Position numbers and translations under genes: made by a program | The notes under the pieces: generated by a model | The model's input: only the letters and a program-made list of their open reading frames with translations | Databases searched by the model: none | Told to the model about the DNA's origin: nothing | Assembly (NCBI GenBank): GCA_016719135.1 | Contig: JADKAV010000019.1 | Coordinates: forward strand, 6,039 to 70,038 | Direction of reading: 5' to 3' | Length of the DNA stretch: 64,000 nt | DNA from: Micrococcales bacterium | GTDB taxonomy: Bacteria; Actinomycetota; Actinomycetes; S36-B12; UBA10799 | Shown: positions 47,199 through 56,305 of the stretch, in pieces | How positions within the stretch are numbered: position 1 is the stretch's first letter | Layout of the letters: each line of letters opens with the position of its first letter

Positions 47199-49235
47199 CT
47201 ACGACAGACACTGCTTCGCTGCGTCGACAACAGCTTCGGCGGTGATGCCGAACTCCTCGAACAAGGTCTCGTAGGCCGCGGAGGCGCCGAAGTGCTCCAG
47301 GCTGACGCAACGCCCAGCTGTACCCACGTACTTGTACCAGGGCATCGCACGCCCGGCCTCAACCGAGACGCGTGCCGTGACCGCCGGAGGCAACACCTCG
47401 TCGCGATACGCGACCGGCTGCTCATCGAACCACTCCGTGCAGGGCATGGACACGACCCGCGTCCCGACCCCTTGCTCTTGGAGGGTGTCCCGGGCGGACA
47501 GTGCCAACTGCACCTCAGAACCGGTGGCAATCAGGATCACCTGCAGCTCACCATCTGCTTCGGCCAGCACGTAGCCGCCTTTGATCGCGCCAGCCACCTG
47601 TCCGGCCGGCAGAGTGGGGACATTCTGCCGGGTCAGTGCAAGAGCGGCCGGTCGCCGGTCGCGCAGAACCTTCAGCCAGCACACCGATGTCTCGTTGGGG
47701 TCGGCTGGTCGCACAACGTCCAGACCCGGGATGGCCCGCAACGCAGTGAGGTGTTCGACGGGCTGGTGGGTCGGACCGTCCTCCCCGAGCCCGATCGAGT
47801 CGTGGGTCCAGACGTAGGTGACCGGAGCCTGCATGAGCGCGGCGATGCGCACTGCGCCGCGCATGTAGTCGGAAAACACCAGGAAGGTTCCGCCGAACGG
47901 TCTGGTCAAGCCCCCGACCGCGATGCCGTTGAGGATCGCGCCCATCGCATGCTCGCGGATGCCGAAGTGCAGGATGCGTCCGTAGGGCGTCGCGGCGGGT
48001 GCCCGGGAGTCGGCCGGCAAGAAGGAGCCGCCGCCCTCGATCGTTGTCAGATTGCTCTCGGCCAGATCCGCGGATCCTCCCCAGAACTCCGGCATCACCT
48101 CTGCGATGGCGTTGATCACCTCACCCGAAGCCTTGCGGGTGGCCATAGCCTTGGCGGGGTCGAAGACCGGCATGGCCTGCTCCAAGCCGTCTGGTAGTTC
48201 CTTGGCGAGCAGACGGTCCAATAGGGCGACTTTGTCCGGATGGGCGGCTTTCCAGACCTCGAACAGCTCGTTCCACTGCGCGTGTGTCTGGGCACCGCGT
48301 TGCGTGACCTCCCGGACGTGCGCGAGGACGTCCGGATCCACGGCGAAGTCAACATCCGGGTCCATGCCCATCAGTGACTTCGTCTTTGCGATCTCTTCGG
48401 CGCCCAGCGCGGATCCGTGGGACTTCCCGGTGTTCTGCGCATCGGGCGCGGGCCAGGCGATGATCGTGCGCAGCGAGATGATCGACGGACGACCGGTCTC
48501 GTCCATGGCGTTGCGCATGGCGCGTGCCAGCCCCTGGACGTCGACGTCCCCGTCCACGCCGAGATCAACGTGCTGGGTGTGCCAACCGTACGCGGCGTGA
48601 CGGGCGAGCACGTCCTCGCTGAAAGACACCTCCGTGTTGCCTTCGATCGAGATGTGGTTGTCGTCATAGATGACGATCAGGTTGCCGAGTTTCTGATGAC
48701 CGGCCAGGCTGGCTGCCTCCCCGGTGATGCCCTCCTGCACACAGCCGTCGCCCGCGAAGACCCACACATGGTGATCGAACGGGCTGCGCCCCACCTCGGC
48801 GACCGGGTCGAACAGACCACGGACATAGCGCGTGTCCATAGCCATGCCCACAGCCGTCGCGTAACCCTGTCCGAGCGGACCGGTCGTGGTCTCGATGCCC
48901 ACAGTGTGTCCGTACTCCGGATGCCCGGGAGTCTTGCTGCCCCAGGTGCGGAAGGCCTCCAGGTCGCTGAGTTCCAAGCCGTAGCCGCTGAAGAAGAGCT
49001 GAATGTACTGTGTGAGGCTGGTGTGGCCGTTGGACAGCACGAACCGGTCGCGTCCGATCCACGACGGATCTGCCGGGTCGTGGCGAAGAAATCGTTGGTA
49101 GAGCAGGTATGCCGCTGGGGCCAGGCTCATGGCGGTGCCCGGGTGCCCGTTGCCCACCTTCTGCACGGCGTCCATGGCCAAAGCTCTGGCAGTGTCTACC
49201 GCTTGTCGGTCCAGGTCGGTCCATTCGACTGTCAA
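47199..49235 (-). CDS. tkt: Transketolase
   Basis: 678 residues. Thiamine-diphosphate enzyme moving two-carbon units. N-terminal QKVGNGHPGTAMSLAPAAYLLYQ, the ThDP motif AGDGCVQEGI...VIYDDNHIS, and the C-terminal HDSIGLGEDGPTHQPVEHL. It starts at TTG 49235 (TTGACAGTCGAATGG), with GGGAGAGG about 8 nt upstream; no ATG/GTG is better placed. First gene of the pentose-phosphate operon. Confidence 0.97.
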   Translation of the reverse strand: MTVEWTDLDRQAVDTARALAMDAVQKVGNGHPGTAMSLAPAAYLLYQRFLRHDPADPSWIGRDRFVLSNGHTSLTQYIQLFFSGYGLELSDLEAFRTWGSKTPGHPEYGHTVGIETTTGPLGQGYATAVGMAMDTRYVRGLFDPVAEVGRSPFDHHVWVFAGDGCVQEGITGEAASLAGHQKLGNLIVIYDDNHISIEGNTEVSFSEDVLARHAAYGWHTQHVDLGVDGDVDVQGLARAMRNAMDETGRPSIISLRTIIAWPAPDAQNTGKSHGSALGAEEIAKTKSLMGMDPDVDFAVDPDVLAHVREVTQRGAQTHAQWNELFEVWKAAHPDKVALLDRLLAKELPDGLEQAMPVFDPAKAMATRKASGEVINAIAEVMPEFWGGSADLAESNLTTIEGGGSFLPADSRAPAATPYGRILHFGIREHAMGAILNGIAVGGLTRPFGGTFLVFSDYMRGAVRIAALMQAPVTYVWTHDSIGLGEDGPTHQPVEHLTALRAIPGLDVVRPADPNETSVCWLKVLRDRRPAALALTRQNVPTLPAGQVAGAIKGGYVLAEADGELQVILIATGSEVQLALSARDTLQEQGVGTRVVSMPCTEWFDEQPVAYRDEVLPPAVTARVSVEAGRAMPWYKYVGTAGRCVSLEHFGASAAYETLFEEFGITAEAVVDAAKQCLS

Positions 49236-49262
49236 CTGTTCGTCCTCTCCCGGGGTCCTCGA

Positions 49263-50360
49263 TCACTGAGCGTATAGGTTCGCGCGTACTGGTGGCCTTC
49301 TGTCGCGCCCACTGTGGGGATCCTGCGCAGCGTGCACCAAGTCGCCGGTCTGTCTGCACACGTTTTCAATCCGGTCCATGCCCCCCGGCAGCACTCCCAT
49401 ACCGAAGAAGCCGTGGATTTGATCGTCGAAGCAGGTGTGCTCGGCGTAGTTGCCGGCTTCCCGTAGTCGTTCGGCGTAGTCCATGCCTTCGTCGCGCAGT
49501 GGATCGAACCCCGCCGTCCACACCGCAGCCGGGGGCAGCCCGCTGAGATCCTCGGCGAGCAACGGCGAGACCCGCGGATCCAGCACGGTGTGCGGATCTG
49601 GCACGTAGTGGTTGCGATACCAGAGCATGTCCTCTTTGCTGAGCATGAAACCCGTGGCGAAGGTATCGATCGAGGTTGCCGTCATCCGCAGATCGGTGGC
49701 CGGGTACACCAAAGACTGTGCGATGGGGACTGGACCGTCATCTCGGCTCACCAGGCACACTGCAGCGGCAAGATTTGCTCCCGCGCTGTCACCCATCACC
49801 GCCACCGCCCCAGGTGTCACCGAGTACTGCTGCGGGTTGTCGTGGACGTGCCGGAACGCAGCCAGGCAGTCCTGCAGAGGCAGCGGGAAGGCCGCTTCGG
49901 GGGCGCGGCGGTAGTCCACGGACACCACGACACACCCGGAGTGTTTGGCCAGCATCCGGCAGGAACCGTCGTGTGAGTCGAGGTCTCCGACCACCCAGCC
50001 ACCGCCGTGGTAGTACACGATCGCAGGAACCCTGCCCACCGTCCGGTGGCTGCGATACACCCTCACCGGGATCTGGCCGTCAGGACCCGGGATCAGCCGG
50101 TCGACGGCCCGAACGCCGCGTACGGTCGGCATGGCCAGGCTCGTCGATCTGCCCATCTGGTTCCGGCGTTCGATGACGTCGCGACTGGATCCGGTCACGT
50201 CCACCCGCTCGAGGCTTCTCAGCAGCAGGTGGACTGATGGTGCAACTGTCCGGCCGTCCACGTGGGCCGGCGGACCGGCGATACGTTCGATCATTGAGGG
50301 TGGCATGGCGAGGAGGCGGCGAAGCATCCGGTTGGCGGGGGTCATCACGAAGTCGCTCAT
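49263..50360 (-). CDS. Alpha/beta hydrolase, hormone-sensitive-lipase (HSL/family IV) type
   Basis: 365 residues. Oxyanion motif YYHGGGWVVGD (residue ~120), nucleophile elbow GDSAGANLA (~195), acid in AGFDPLRDEG and catalytic His in QIHGFFGM. These are the HSL-family esterase/lipase landmarks. ATG 50360. Divergent from ctaB across a 290-bp gap. The substrate is unknown; short-chain esterase activity is typical. Confidence 0.92.
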   Translation of the reverse strand: MSDFVMTPANRMLRRLLAMPPSMIERIAGPPAHVDGRTVAPSVHLLLRSLERVDVTGSSRDVIERRNQMGRSTSLAMPTVRGVRAVDRLIPGPDGQIPVRVYRSHRTVGRVPAIVYYHGGGWVVGDLDSHDGSCRMLAKHSGCVVVSVDYRRAPEAAFPLPLQDCLAAFRHVHDNPQQYSVTPGAVAVMGDSAGANLAAAVCLVSRDDGPVPIAQSLVYPATDLRMTATSIDTFATGFMLSKEDMLWYRNHYVPDPHTVLDPRVSPLLAEDLSGLPPAAVWTAGFDPLRDEGMDYAERLREAGNYAEHTCFDDQIHGFFGMGVLPGGMDRIENVCRQTGDLVHAAQDPHSGRDRRPPVRANLYAQ

Positions 50361-50445
50361 CTGACCATCGTGGCCCAGTTGATGGCTGAGCGCGGAACCA
50401 ACACCGGCACCGCCGGTAGTCCGGAGAACCCCAATAGTCCGAAAT

Positions 50446-50510
50446 CTGACGATCGATCCCGAGACATGTGAGGAAACTCTCTTCCCACTCGTCCAGAAGC
50501 CGATCGTCAG
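50446..50510. promoter_or_regulatory. Inverted repeat in hydrolase/ctaB divergent region
   Basis: A perfect 10-bp inverted repeat, CTGACGATCG (50446-50455) and CGATCGTCAG (50501-50510), separated by 45 nt, centred between the two divergent starts. Possible two-site operator or hairpin; no regulator can be named. Confidence 0.4.
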
Positions 50511-50640
50511 GGTCTGTTGACCACGGGCAGTGGGCATGCCTGTCCAGCGACCTGATGTCACACGTGGCCGTCGGTGCCCAAGGGGCGGTGTGTCCATGGA
50601 CGAAGCCGCCCACGCTTGCTCCCGACAGCGGTTGCCACGG

Positions 50641-50646
50641 TAGTCT
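50641..50646 (+). promoter_or_regulatory. -10 element of leaderless ctaB promoter
   Basis: TAGTCT ends 6 nt before the GTG at 50653; the ATG at 50650 is only 3 nt away. Confidence 0.55.
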
Positions 50647-50652
50647 GCAATG

Positions 50653-51564
50653 GTGGCCAGCACGAACGTCGAGACGCAACGAGCGGTACGTTCCGGGCGG
50701 CTTCGTGCCTATGTGGCGCTTACGAAGCCCAGGATCATCGAACTGCTGCTCGTCACCACCGTTCCGACGATGGTGCTCGCCGCTCGCGGACTACCGGAGT
50801 TGGGGACATTGCTCGCCACGCTCGTCGGTGGCGCATTGGCGGCCGCAGGTGCCAACTCGATGAACAGCGTGTACGACCGGGATATCGACTCGGTCATGAA
50901 GCGCACCAGCAACAGACCTATGGTCACCGGTCAGATCGGCCCAGCCGCCGGATGGGCATTCGGCAGCGCCCTCAGCGCGATTTCCGTTATCTGGCTGGCG
51001 CTGACCACGAACCTCTTGGCCGCTGGGCTGGCAGGCATCGCCATCCTGCTCTACGTAGTCGGTTACACCATGATCCTCAAGCGGCGGACCTCCCAGAACA
51101 TCGTCTGGGGCGGCGCCGCCGGATGTTTCCCGGTGCTCATCGGGTGGGCGGCCGTCACCGGAGGCCTGTCGTGGACGCCGTGGATCCTGTTCGCCGTGAT
51201 CTTCTTGTGGACGCCGCCGCACTACTGGCCGCTGTCCTTGCGGTTCCGCGAAGACTATGACAACGCCGGCGTGCCGATGCTCCCGGTTGTCGCCGCACCG
51301 CGCCGGGTCGCCGACCAGATCCTCTGGTACGCGGTGGCAACGGTTGTGGTCTCCCTGGCTCTGGTGCCGGTTGCACCGATGGGCTGGATCTACAGCGTGA
51401 GTGCATTGTTGCTCGGTCTGGTCTTCATCTGGGAGGCAGTCGCGCTCCGGCAACGCACCCGACGTGGGGAAGAACCCCGTGCCATGCGCCTGTTCCACTG
51501 GTCGATCACCTACTTGGCGCTGCTGTTCCTGATGGTCGCCATCGATCCGCTGCTGCTTGGCTGA
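50653..51564 (+). CDS. ctaB: Protoheme IX farnesyltransferase (heme O synthase)
   Basis: About 303 residues; UbiA-family prenyltransferase that makes heme O for cytochrome oxidase. The polyprenyl-diphosphate site NSVYDRDIDSVMKRTSNRP lies near residue 75, and the second Asp motif is LRFREDYDNAGVPM. About nine helices. The start is GTG 50653 if leaderless, one codon after ATG 50650. The stop overlaps the next gene by TGATG. ctaA, the next enzyme, lies downstream on the opposite strand. Confidence 0.96.
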   Translation: MASTNVETQRAVRSGRLRAYVALTKPRIIELLLVTTVPTMVLAARGLPELGTLLATLVGGALAAAGANSMNSVYDRDIDSVMKRTSNRPMVTGQIGPAAGWAFGSALSAISVIWLALTTNLLAAGLAGIAILLYVVGYTMILKRRTSQNIVWGGAAGCFPVLIGWAAVTGGLSWTPWILFAVIFLWTPPHYWPLSLRFREDYDNAGVPMLPVVAAPRRVADQILWYAVATVVVSLALVPVAPMGWIYSVSALLLGLVFIWEAVALRQRTRRGEEPRAMRLFHWSITYLALLFLMVAIDPLLLG

Positions 51565-52430
51565 TGCTGCCGCAGATCGCGTATGTCACGCACGGCGGCG
51601 ATACCGGTACGGATCCGGACATTCCGCTGGCGCTTGCGGCGTTTGCCAACGCGGGTATGCAGGCTGCGACCGTCCGCTGGGACGACAACGACATGCGCTG
51701 GGACGCCTTCGACGTGATTCTGATGGGTCCCGGAGCGCGGCTCGCCGGTCGGCGCCAGGAGTTCTTGCGATGGGCGCGGGATGTCGAAGATCAAGCAGAA
51801 CTCGTCAACCCGGCAGTCACGCTTGCGCGTAACACTGATCTGACCTACCTGCGTGATCTGCAAAGCGGCGGGATCGCGACGGTGGACACGGTTTGGCTGG
51901 AGCCCGGGGACGCCGCATCGGACGTCGAACAGCGCCTTCAGTCGAGCCCTTGGGCGCGCTTCGTGGTCGCACCGAGTATCCCCGAGTGTGGTGATCAGCC
52001 GGTGGTGACCGACAGTCCCCACGGGGCTGCGCAGGTGGCCGCTGGGTTCGCCGCGAAAGGTTGCTCCGGCATCATCGGCCCGGAGCTGGGGGACTCGTGC
52101 GCAATGGCGATCACCATCCTCGGCGGCCGGATCTCACATGCTGTTGTTCGGGACACCCCTAACGACCGATGGCGGCGGCAGGACGTCGAACTCGGACTCG
52201 TGGACCTCGTGGACGACATCTTCGACGTGGGGTCGCACGGCGAGAATCTGCTCTACGCGCGGATCGATCTTGTCGCGGGTGCCGGTGGGTGGCTCGTGGA
52301 ACGCTTCGAGGCGACTGCGCCGTCACTGTTCCTGGACGCTGATGTGCGCGCTGCGGACCGACTGGCCTGGGCCGTTCGCGAGCGCATCACCGGGGATCTG
52401 CGACCGGAACCTCTCGGCGGGTCAGACTGA
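51564..52430 (+). CDS. ATP-grasp-like protein coupled to ctaB
   Basis: 288 residues. The N-terminal half follows the pattern of uncharacterised RimK/DcsG-like ATP-grasp proteins: PQIAYVTHG, VRWDDNDMRWDAFDVILM, a NPAVTLARNTDLTYLRDLQSGGI block and TVWLEPGD. The usual RSTWDY segment is replaced by MGPGAR, and the C-terminal ATP/Mg-binding core is hard to recognise beyond GRISHAVVRDTPND. It may be a diverged or inactive member. ATG overlaps the ctaB stop; the 3' end overlaps ctaA by 44 bp, convergent. Substrate unknown. Confidence 0.6.
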   Translation: MLPQIAYVTHGGDTGTDPDIPLALAAFANAGMQAATVRWDDNDMRWDAFDVILMGPGARLAGRRQEFLRWARDVEDQAELVNPAVTLARNTDLTYLRDLQSGGIATVDTVWLEPGDAASDVEQRLQSSPWARFVVAPSIPECGDQPVVTDSPHGAAQVAAGFAAKGCSGIIGPELGDSCAMAITILGGRISHAVVRDTPNDRWRRQDVELGLVDLVDDIFDVGSHGENLLYARIDLVAGAGGWLVERFEATAPSLFLDADVRAADRLAWAVRERITGDLRPEPLGGSD

Positions 52431-53343
52431 GCCGGAGCCGCAAGACCGCCACCCACACCAAGCATGCGCCGAGCAGATGTAGGGTCACGAGAACCCATGG
52501 CAGGCCCGTGAAGTACTGGACGTAGCCGATGCCAGCCTGCATCAAGGCGAAGGCCGCGACCCACCAGGCCCGGCGCCTGGCGGGACCGCCCGGGTCGTCG
52601 ACATAGAGCAGGGCGAGCATGCCGATCAGTAGGCCGATGAACAGCAGGACGACGTCTGCGTGCAGCCAGCTGATCAGCCGTGGATCGAGATCCAAGCGGG
52701 CCGTGCGGGAATCGCCGGCGTGCGGACCGGCGCCTGTGACTATGGTCCCGATAACGACGACCAATGCTGTGATGGCGACCAGAGCGTTGCCGAGGTACCG
52801 CGTGACCGGTCGGGTCACGGCGAAACCCGGTGGGTCCACCGACTCACCGGCGAACTGCACGAGTGCCGTGCAGGCGGCAATGACAGCCATTGACAACAGC
52901 AGATGACTTGCCACGGCCATGGGGTGCAGGTCGACCAGGACAGTGATCCCGCCGAGCACCGCTTGGGCGAGAGTGCCGATCAACGGCACCGCGGCCAGAA
53001 TCAGCAACCATTTGCGGTGGATGCCGCTGCGCCTGCGCCAGACCACTGCGCCCACGATGGACGCCACAGCGAGGATTAACAGCACCCCGGTCAGGGTCCG
53101 GTTGCCGAACTCGACGTATTTCTGCCAGGTCTCAGTCTGTTCCGACGTAGGTGTGATGGACCCGTCCACGCATTCGGGCCACGTGGGACAACCGAGCCCC
53201 GAGCCGGTGACCCTGACGACCCCACCGGTGATCACGATGCCTACTTGGGCCACCAGATTCGCCCAGAAGATCCGCTGCAACCACGTCGGGGCATTGCCTG
53301 CGATCGGCAGACCAACCGATTCCGGAGCTGTGTCCACTGCCAC
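52387..53343 (-). CDS. ctaA: Heme A synthase
   Basis: 318 residues, eight helices. Oxidises heme O to heme A. First-half features: ITGGVVRVTGSGLGCPTWPEC (with the cysteine pair) and FGNRTLTG with a heme His-region neighbour; HLLLSMAV and HLLGACLVW provide later His ligands. The GTG at 53343 has TACGCT 6 nt upstream on the minus strand, indicating a leaderless mRNA. Confidence 0.95.
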   Translation of the reverse strand: MAVDTAPESVGLPIAGNAPTWLQRIFWANLVAQVGIVITGGVVRVTGSGLGCPTWPECVDGSITPTSEQTETWQKYVEFGNRTLTGVLLILAVASIVGAVVWRRRSGIHRKWLLILAAVPLIGTLAQAVLGGITVLVDLHPMAVASHLLLSMAVIAACTALVQFAGESVDPPGFAVTRPVTRYLGNALVAITALVVVIGTIVTGAGPHAGDSRTARLDLDPRLISWLHADVVLLFIGLLIGMLALLYVDDPGGPARRRAWWVAAFALMQAGIGYVQYFTGLPWVLVTLHLLGACLVWVAVLRLRLSLTRREVPVADPR

Positions 53344-53349
53344 ACCACG

Positions 53350-53355
53350 AGCGTA
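53350..53355 (-). promoter_or_regulatory. -10 element of leaderless ctaA promoter
   Basis: On the minus strand TACGCT is followed by 6 nt and the GTG at 53343. Confidence 0.6.
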
Positions 53356-53553
53356 CGGGTAGGCCTGTTGGCTGGGCCGGGGAGGTCAGCATTCCAAGGG
53401 TGCCTGGTGGGGTCCGGTGCAGTTCCCCCAGAGTCAGGAAGCGCCAGTGCCCGTGCCGCACGCTTCAAGCCATCGATGTTGTGACCGCAGAGCGCCGATC
53501 GCCACGACCTTGATGCGCCAACAATGCCACCCGGGGGCGGTGGTTGGAACGGC

Positions 53554-54300
53554 TCACGGCTCCCAGCGGAAGAACCGGGTGGCCAGAGCCGTCCCCAGTG
53601 CGCCCCATAGAAGAAGCACGATGAACGAGAGTCCGGCGATGGGAGGCGTGCTCATCGCCTGGACCAGGGCGCCCGTCGGTAGCCACTGGGCCAGCCCCGC
53701 CCACGGCAGTGAATCCAATGGGATGGCCAGACCCCCACCGAACATCAGGAGCAGGAAGATGGCATTGGCGATGGCGAGGTTCGCTTCGGCACGTAATGCG
53801 CCGGCCAGCGTGAGTGCCCACGCGGTGAAGCCCCAGACGGCCAGCAGGATCGCAATCGCGGACTGCACGACGTAGCCGATGTCAGTGGACGTCCAGCCGG
53901 CAAGGACCCAGGTGAGACCGGTGAGGATCGCAATTTGCATGGTGATGATCAGGACGCTGACCAGGGTTCGTGCCGCCAGCAGCCCGCGAATCCCCAACGG
54001 CGTCAGGCCGAGCATGCACAAGACGCCGTACCGCCGGTCGAACCCGGTGCTGATCGCCTGGGACGTGAACGAGGTCGCAAGAACGCCCAGGCCGACCGCC
54101 GCCACCAAAGCCTCCCCGGCGGTGCGATCGCTGCCCAACGGCGTCAGCAGGGCCAAAAGCAACACGACCACCGGGATTATCAGCGTGAGCAGCAGGTTCT
54201 CGCCGTTGCGCAGCACATTGCGGGTGTCGAAAACCGCCTGGCTGAAAATCCTGCGGGCCGGCGGGGCGGGCTCGCTGCCGGTACGCAGATCGAGGGTCAC
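53554..54300 (-). CDS. ABC-2 type transporter permease
   Basis: 248 residues with six hydrophobic segments in the ABC-2 pattern, starting after a short cytoplasmic N-terminus (RIFSQAVFDTRNVLRNGENLLLTLIIPVVVLLL). GTG 54300 overlaps the stop of the ATPase gene (GTGA), so it forms an exporter with it. The pair corresponds to Rv1457c-Rv1458c, which sit between ctaA and sufR in M. tuberculosis. The cargo is unknown. Confidence 0.9.
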   Translation of the reverse strand: MTLDLRTGSEPAPPARRIFSQAVFDTRNVLRNGENLLLTLIIPVVVLLLALLTPLGSDRTAGEALVAAVGLGVLATSFTSQAISTGFDRRYGVLCMLGLTPLGIRGLLAARTLVSVLIITMQIAILTGLTWVLAGWTSTDIGYVVQSAIAILLAVWGFTAWALTLAGALRAEANLAIANAIFLLLMFGGGLAIPLDSLPWAGLAQWLPTGALVQAMSTPPIAGLSFIVLLLWGALGTALATRFFRWEP

Positions 54301-55187
54301 CACGCGGCACCACCGGTCATGTCCAGGTACGCCTCTTCGAGGGTCCGGACCACTGTGACCTCCTGACTGCTGCCGTGCCCGACAGCCCACGCCTTGATGG
54401 CGCTTATCTCCGATACGCCCACGTCACCATTTACCCGATAGCGACCGGGTTCGACCTCGACTACCTCGAAACCGGGACCGAGCACGCTTCGCAAAGGGTC
54501 GAGATCCAGGTGACGTGCGCAGGTGAACCAGACGGGCGCATGGTCGATCAGAGCAGCCGGAGAAGCATCCGCGATGACCTTCCCACGGTTGATCACGGCG
54601 ATCTGATCGACGCGGGTGCCTGCCTCGTCGGGCTGATGGGTGGTCATCAAAGTCGTGACGCCTTGGTCGCGGATCTCGTCGAGCAGAGTCCAGAACACGC
54701 GCCGCGCCGCCGGGTCCATGCCCGTGGTCGGTTCGTCGAGAATGAGCAACCGGGGCCTTCCGACCAGGGCCACCGCAATTTTCACCCGTTGCTGCTCTCC
54801 ACCGGAAAGCCGTCGGTAGGGCCGTCTCAACTGGACCAGTCCGAGTCGGTCCATCACCTCGGCGGGTGGTAGCGGGTCGGCATAGAGCGAGGCGAAGTGA
54901 CTGACGATCGTCGCCGGTGTGGCCGCCATGGGCAGGCCGCCGTCCTGCAGCAGGACCCCGACCGAGTGTCGAAGTGCCTGGTCACCGGGATCCAGGCCGA
55001 GCAGCCGAGCGGACCCGGAAGTGGCCCGTTGGAGCCCGAGCAGAACCCGCAGGGTCGTTGTCTTGCCGGCACCGTTGGGACCGAGCAGTACGCACGTTGT
55101 CCCCGGCTCGACCTGTAGATCGAGGCCGTCCACGGCTCGGTGAGTGCCAAAAGCGACTTCGAGGCCCTGGATAGCGACTGCGCTCAC
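54297..55187 (-). CDS. ABC transporter ATP-binding protein
   Basis: 296 residues. Walker A GPNGAGKTTTLR (residues ~35-46), Q-loop GVLLQDGGLP, signature LSGGEQQRVKIA, Walker B LLILDEPTTGMDP and a switch His in TTHQPDEA. A C-terminal extension of ~80 residues is typical of drug/lipid exporters of the CcmA/DrrA type. GTG 55187 has TACGAT 6 nt upstream on the minus strand. Translationally coupled to the permease. Confidence 0.95.
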   Translation of the reverse strand: MSAVAIQGLEVAFGTHRAVDGLDLQVEPGTTCVLLGPNGAGKTTTLRVLLGLQRATSGSARLLGLDPGDQALRHSVGVLLQDGGLPMAATPATIVSHFASLYADPLPPAEVMDRLGLVQLRRPYRRLSGGEQQRVKIAVALVGRPRLLILDEPTTGMDPAARRVFWTLLDEIRDQGVTTLMTTHQPDEAGTRVDQIAVINRGKVIADASPAALIDHAPVWFTCARHLDLDPLRSVLGPGFEVVEVEPGRYRVNGDVGVSEISAIKAWAVGHGSSQEVTVVRTLEEAYLDMTGGAAW

Positions 55188-55193
55188 GATGCC

Positions 55194-55199
55194 ATCGTA
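55194..55199 (-). promoter_or_regulatory. -10 element of leaderless ABC exporter promoter
   Basis: On the minus strand TACGAT is followed by 6 nt and the GTG at 55187. Confidence 0.6.
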
Positions 55200-55366
55200 G
55201 GACGCCGTGATGTGACCGCCCCACGGTGCCGAACAACGTTGTCAACCCGTCCCGTGTCACTCTCCCGATTCGTGGACCGGGGGGCCGGGCACAATTGCCC
55301 CGACAGTGACTGACAGGACGCACAGAGTGGCCGCTGGGTTGGTAATGGGCTCGGGTGTTCCCCGTC

Positions 55367-56305
55367 TCAGGGAACGTACGGGTCAGTTTGCGCCTGTACC
55401 TGTTCGAAGAGGTCTTCGACGGCCGCGTCGCTGTACCTCGTCCAGGGCAAGCGAACCGTCGACCGCGCTCTGCGGTCCAGCCAGAACCGTCCCGAGTCGA
55501 CCTCGCTGGCCGCCAACCACACCATCGTGTCCGCGCCCTGCTCTGCGGTGCGCAGGATTGGGGCGGTCAAGCGACGGAATCCGGGCAGCGAATCCTGAAC
55601 TCCCGGGGTGTCGGCCCAGCCTGGATGCATGGCCGCGAACATCGGTCCGCGCGGATAGTGCCGCGCCCACGCCTCGTTCAGCACGACCTGTGCACGCTTG
55701 GCCTTCGCGTAACTGTTGACCCCGTCGTAGTCGGCCGCGTTCATCTCCACAGCCGCTGGGTCGAGTTTCTGCGTGTACATGCCCCCGGACGACACAGTGA
55801 TGACCTTGCCGGATGTGCCGACCACGGGGATCGAGAGTCGGGTGAGCAGGAACGGCGCCAGGACGTGCACGGCGTATGTCTGCTCGAATCCCTGCGGCGT
55901 GCGCGTATAGGTGTGGGTGAGGGCGCCGGCGTTGTTCACGAGGACGTCCAAGCCGCCATGGCTGTCGGTGGCTCGCTGGAACATGCCCGCGACGGCCTCG
56001 AGATCTGCGGAGTCCGCTGCCAGCGTGATCGGTCGGGGTCCGGCCGCGGCGATCTTGGTGGCAGCCGAACGCAGGCGGGATTCGTCGCGGCCAGTGATCA
56101 CCACCTTGGCGCCGGCGGCGGTCATCTCACGGGCAGCCGCGAGGCCGATTCCGCTGGTCCCGCCGGTGAGCAGAATCCTCTGACCGGTCAGGTCGAGGTC
56201 GTGGTCCCAATCGTTCAGCCGCGATCGAACGGCGTAGCCGATGCTGCTGAACCCGCCGACGACGGTCGCCTCGAGTGCGGCATCAATAACTCGTTCAGGC
56301 CTCAT
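55367..56305 (-). CDS. Short-chain dehydrogenase/reductase (DHRS12-like)
   Basis: 312 residues. Rossmann start LLTGGTSGIGLAAAREM (residue ~45), LVNNAGALTH, catalytic Ser in ITVSSGGM and YAKAK (Y-x3-K) near residue 200. The leading ~40 residues before the fold match DHRS12/FEY-like members. The ATG overlaps the stop of the SRPBCC gene (ATGA). Pairing with a polyketide-cyclase-like SRPBCC protein suggests a shared lipid or hydrophobic substrate, unproven. Confidence 0.87.
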   Translation of the reverse strand: MRPERVIDAALEATVVGGFSSIGYAVRSRLNDWDHDLDLTGQRILLTGGTSGIGLAAAREMTAAGAKVVITGRDESRLRSAATKIAAAGPRPITLAADSADLEAVAGMFQRATDSHGGLDVLVNNAGALTHTYTRTPQGFEQTYAVHVLAPFLLTRLSIPVVGTSGKVITVSSGGMYTQKLDPAAVEMNAADYDGVNSYAKAKRAQVVLNEAWARHYPRGPMFAAMHPGWADTPGVQDSLPGFRRLTAPILRTAEQGADTMVWLAASEVDSGRFWLDRRARSTVRLPWTRYSDAAVEDLFEQVQAQTDPYVP

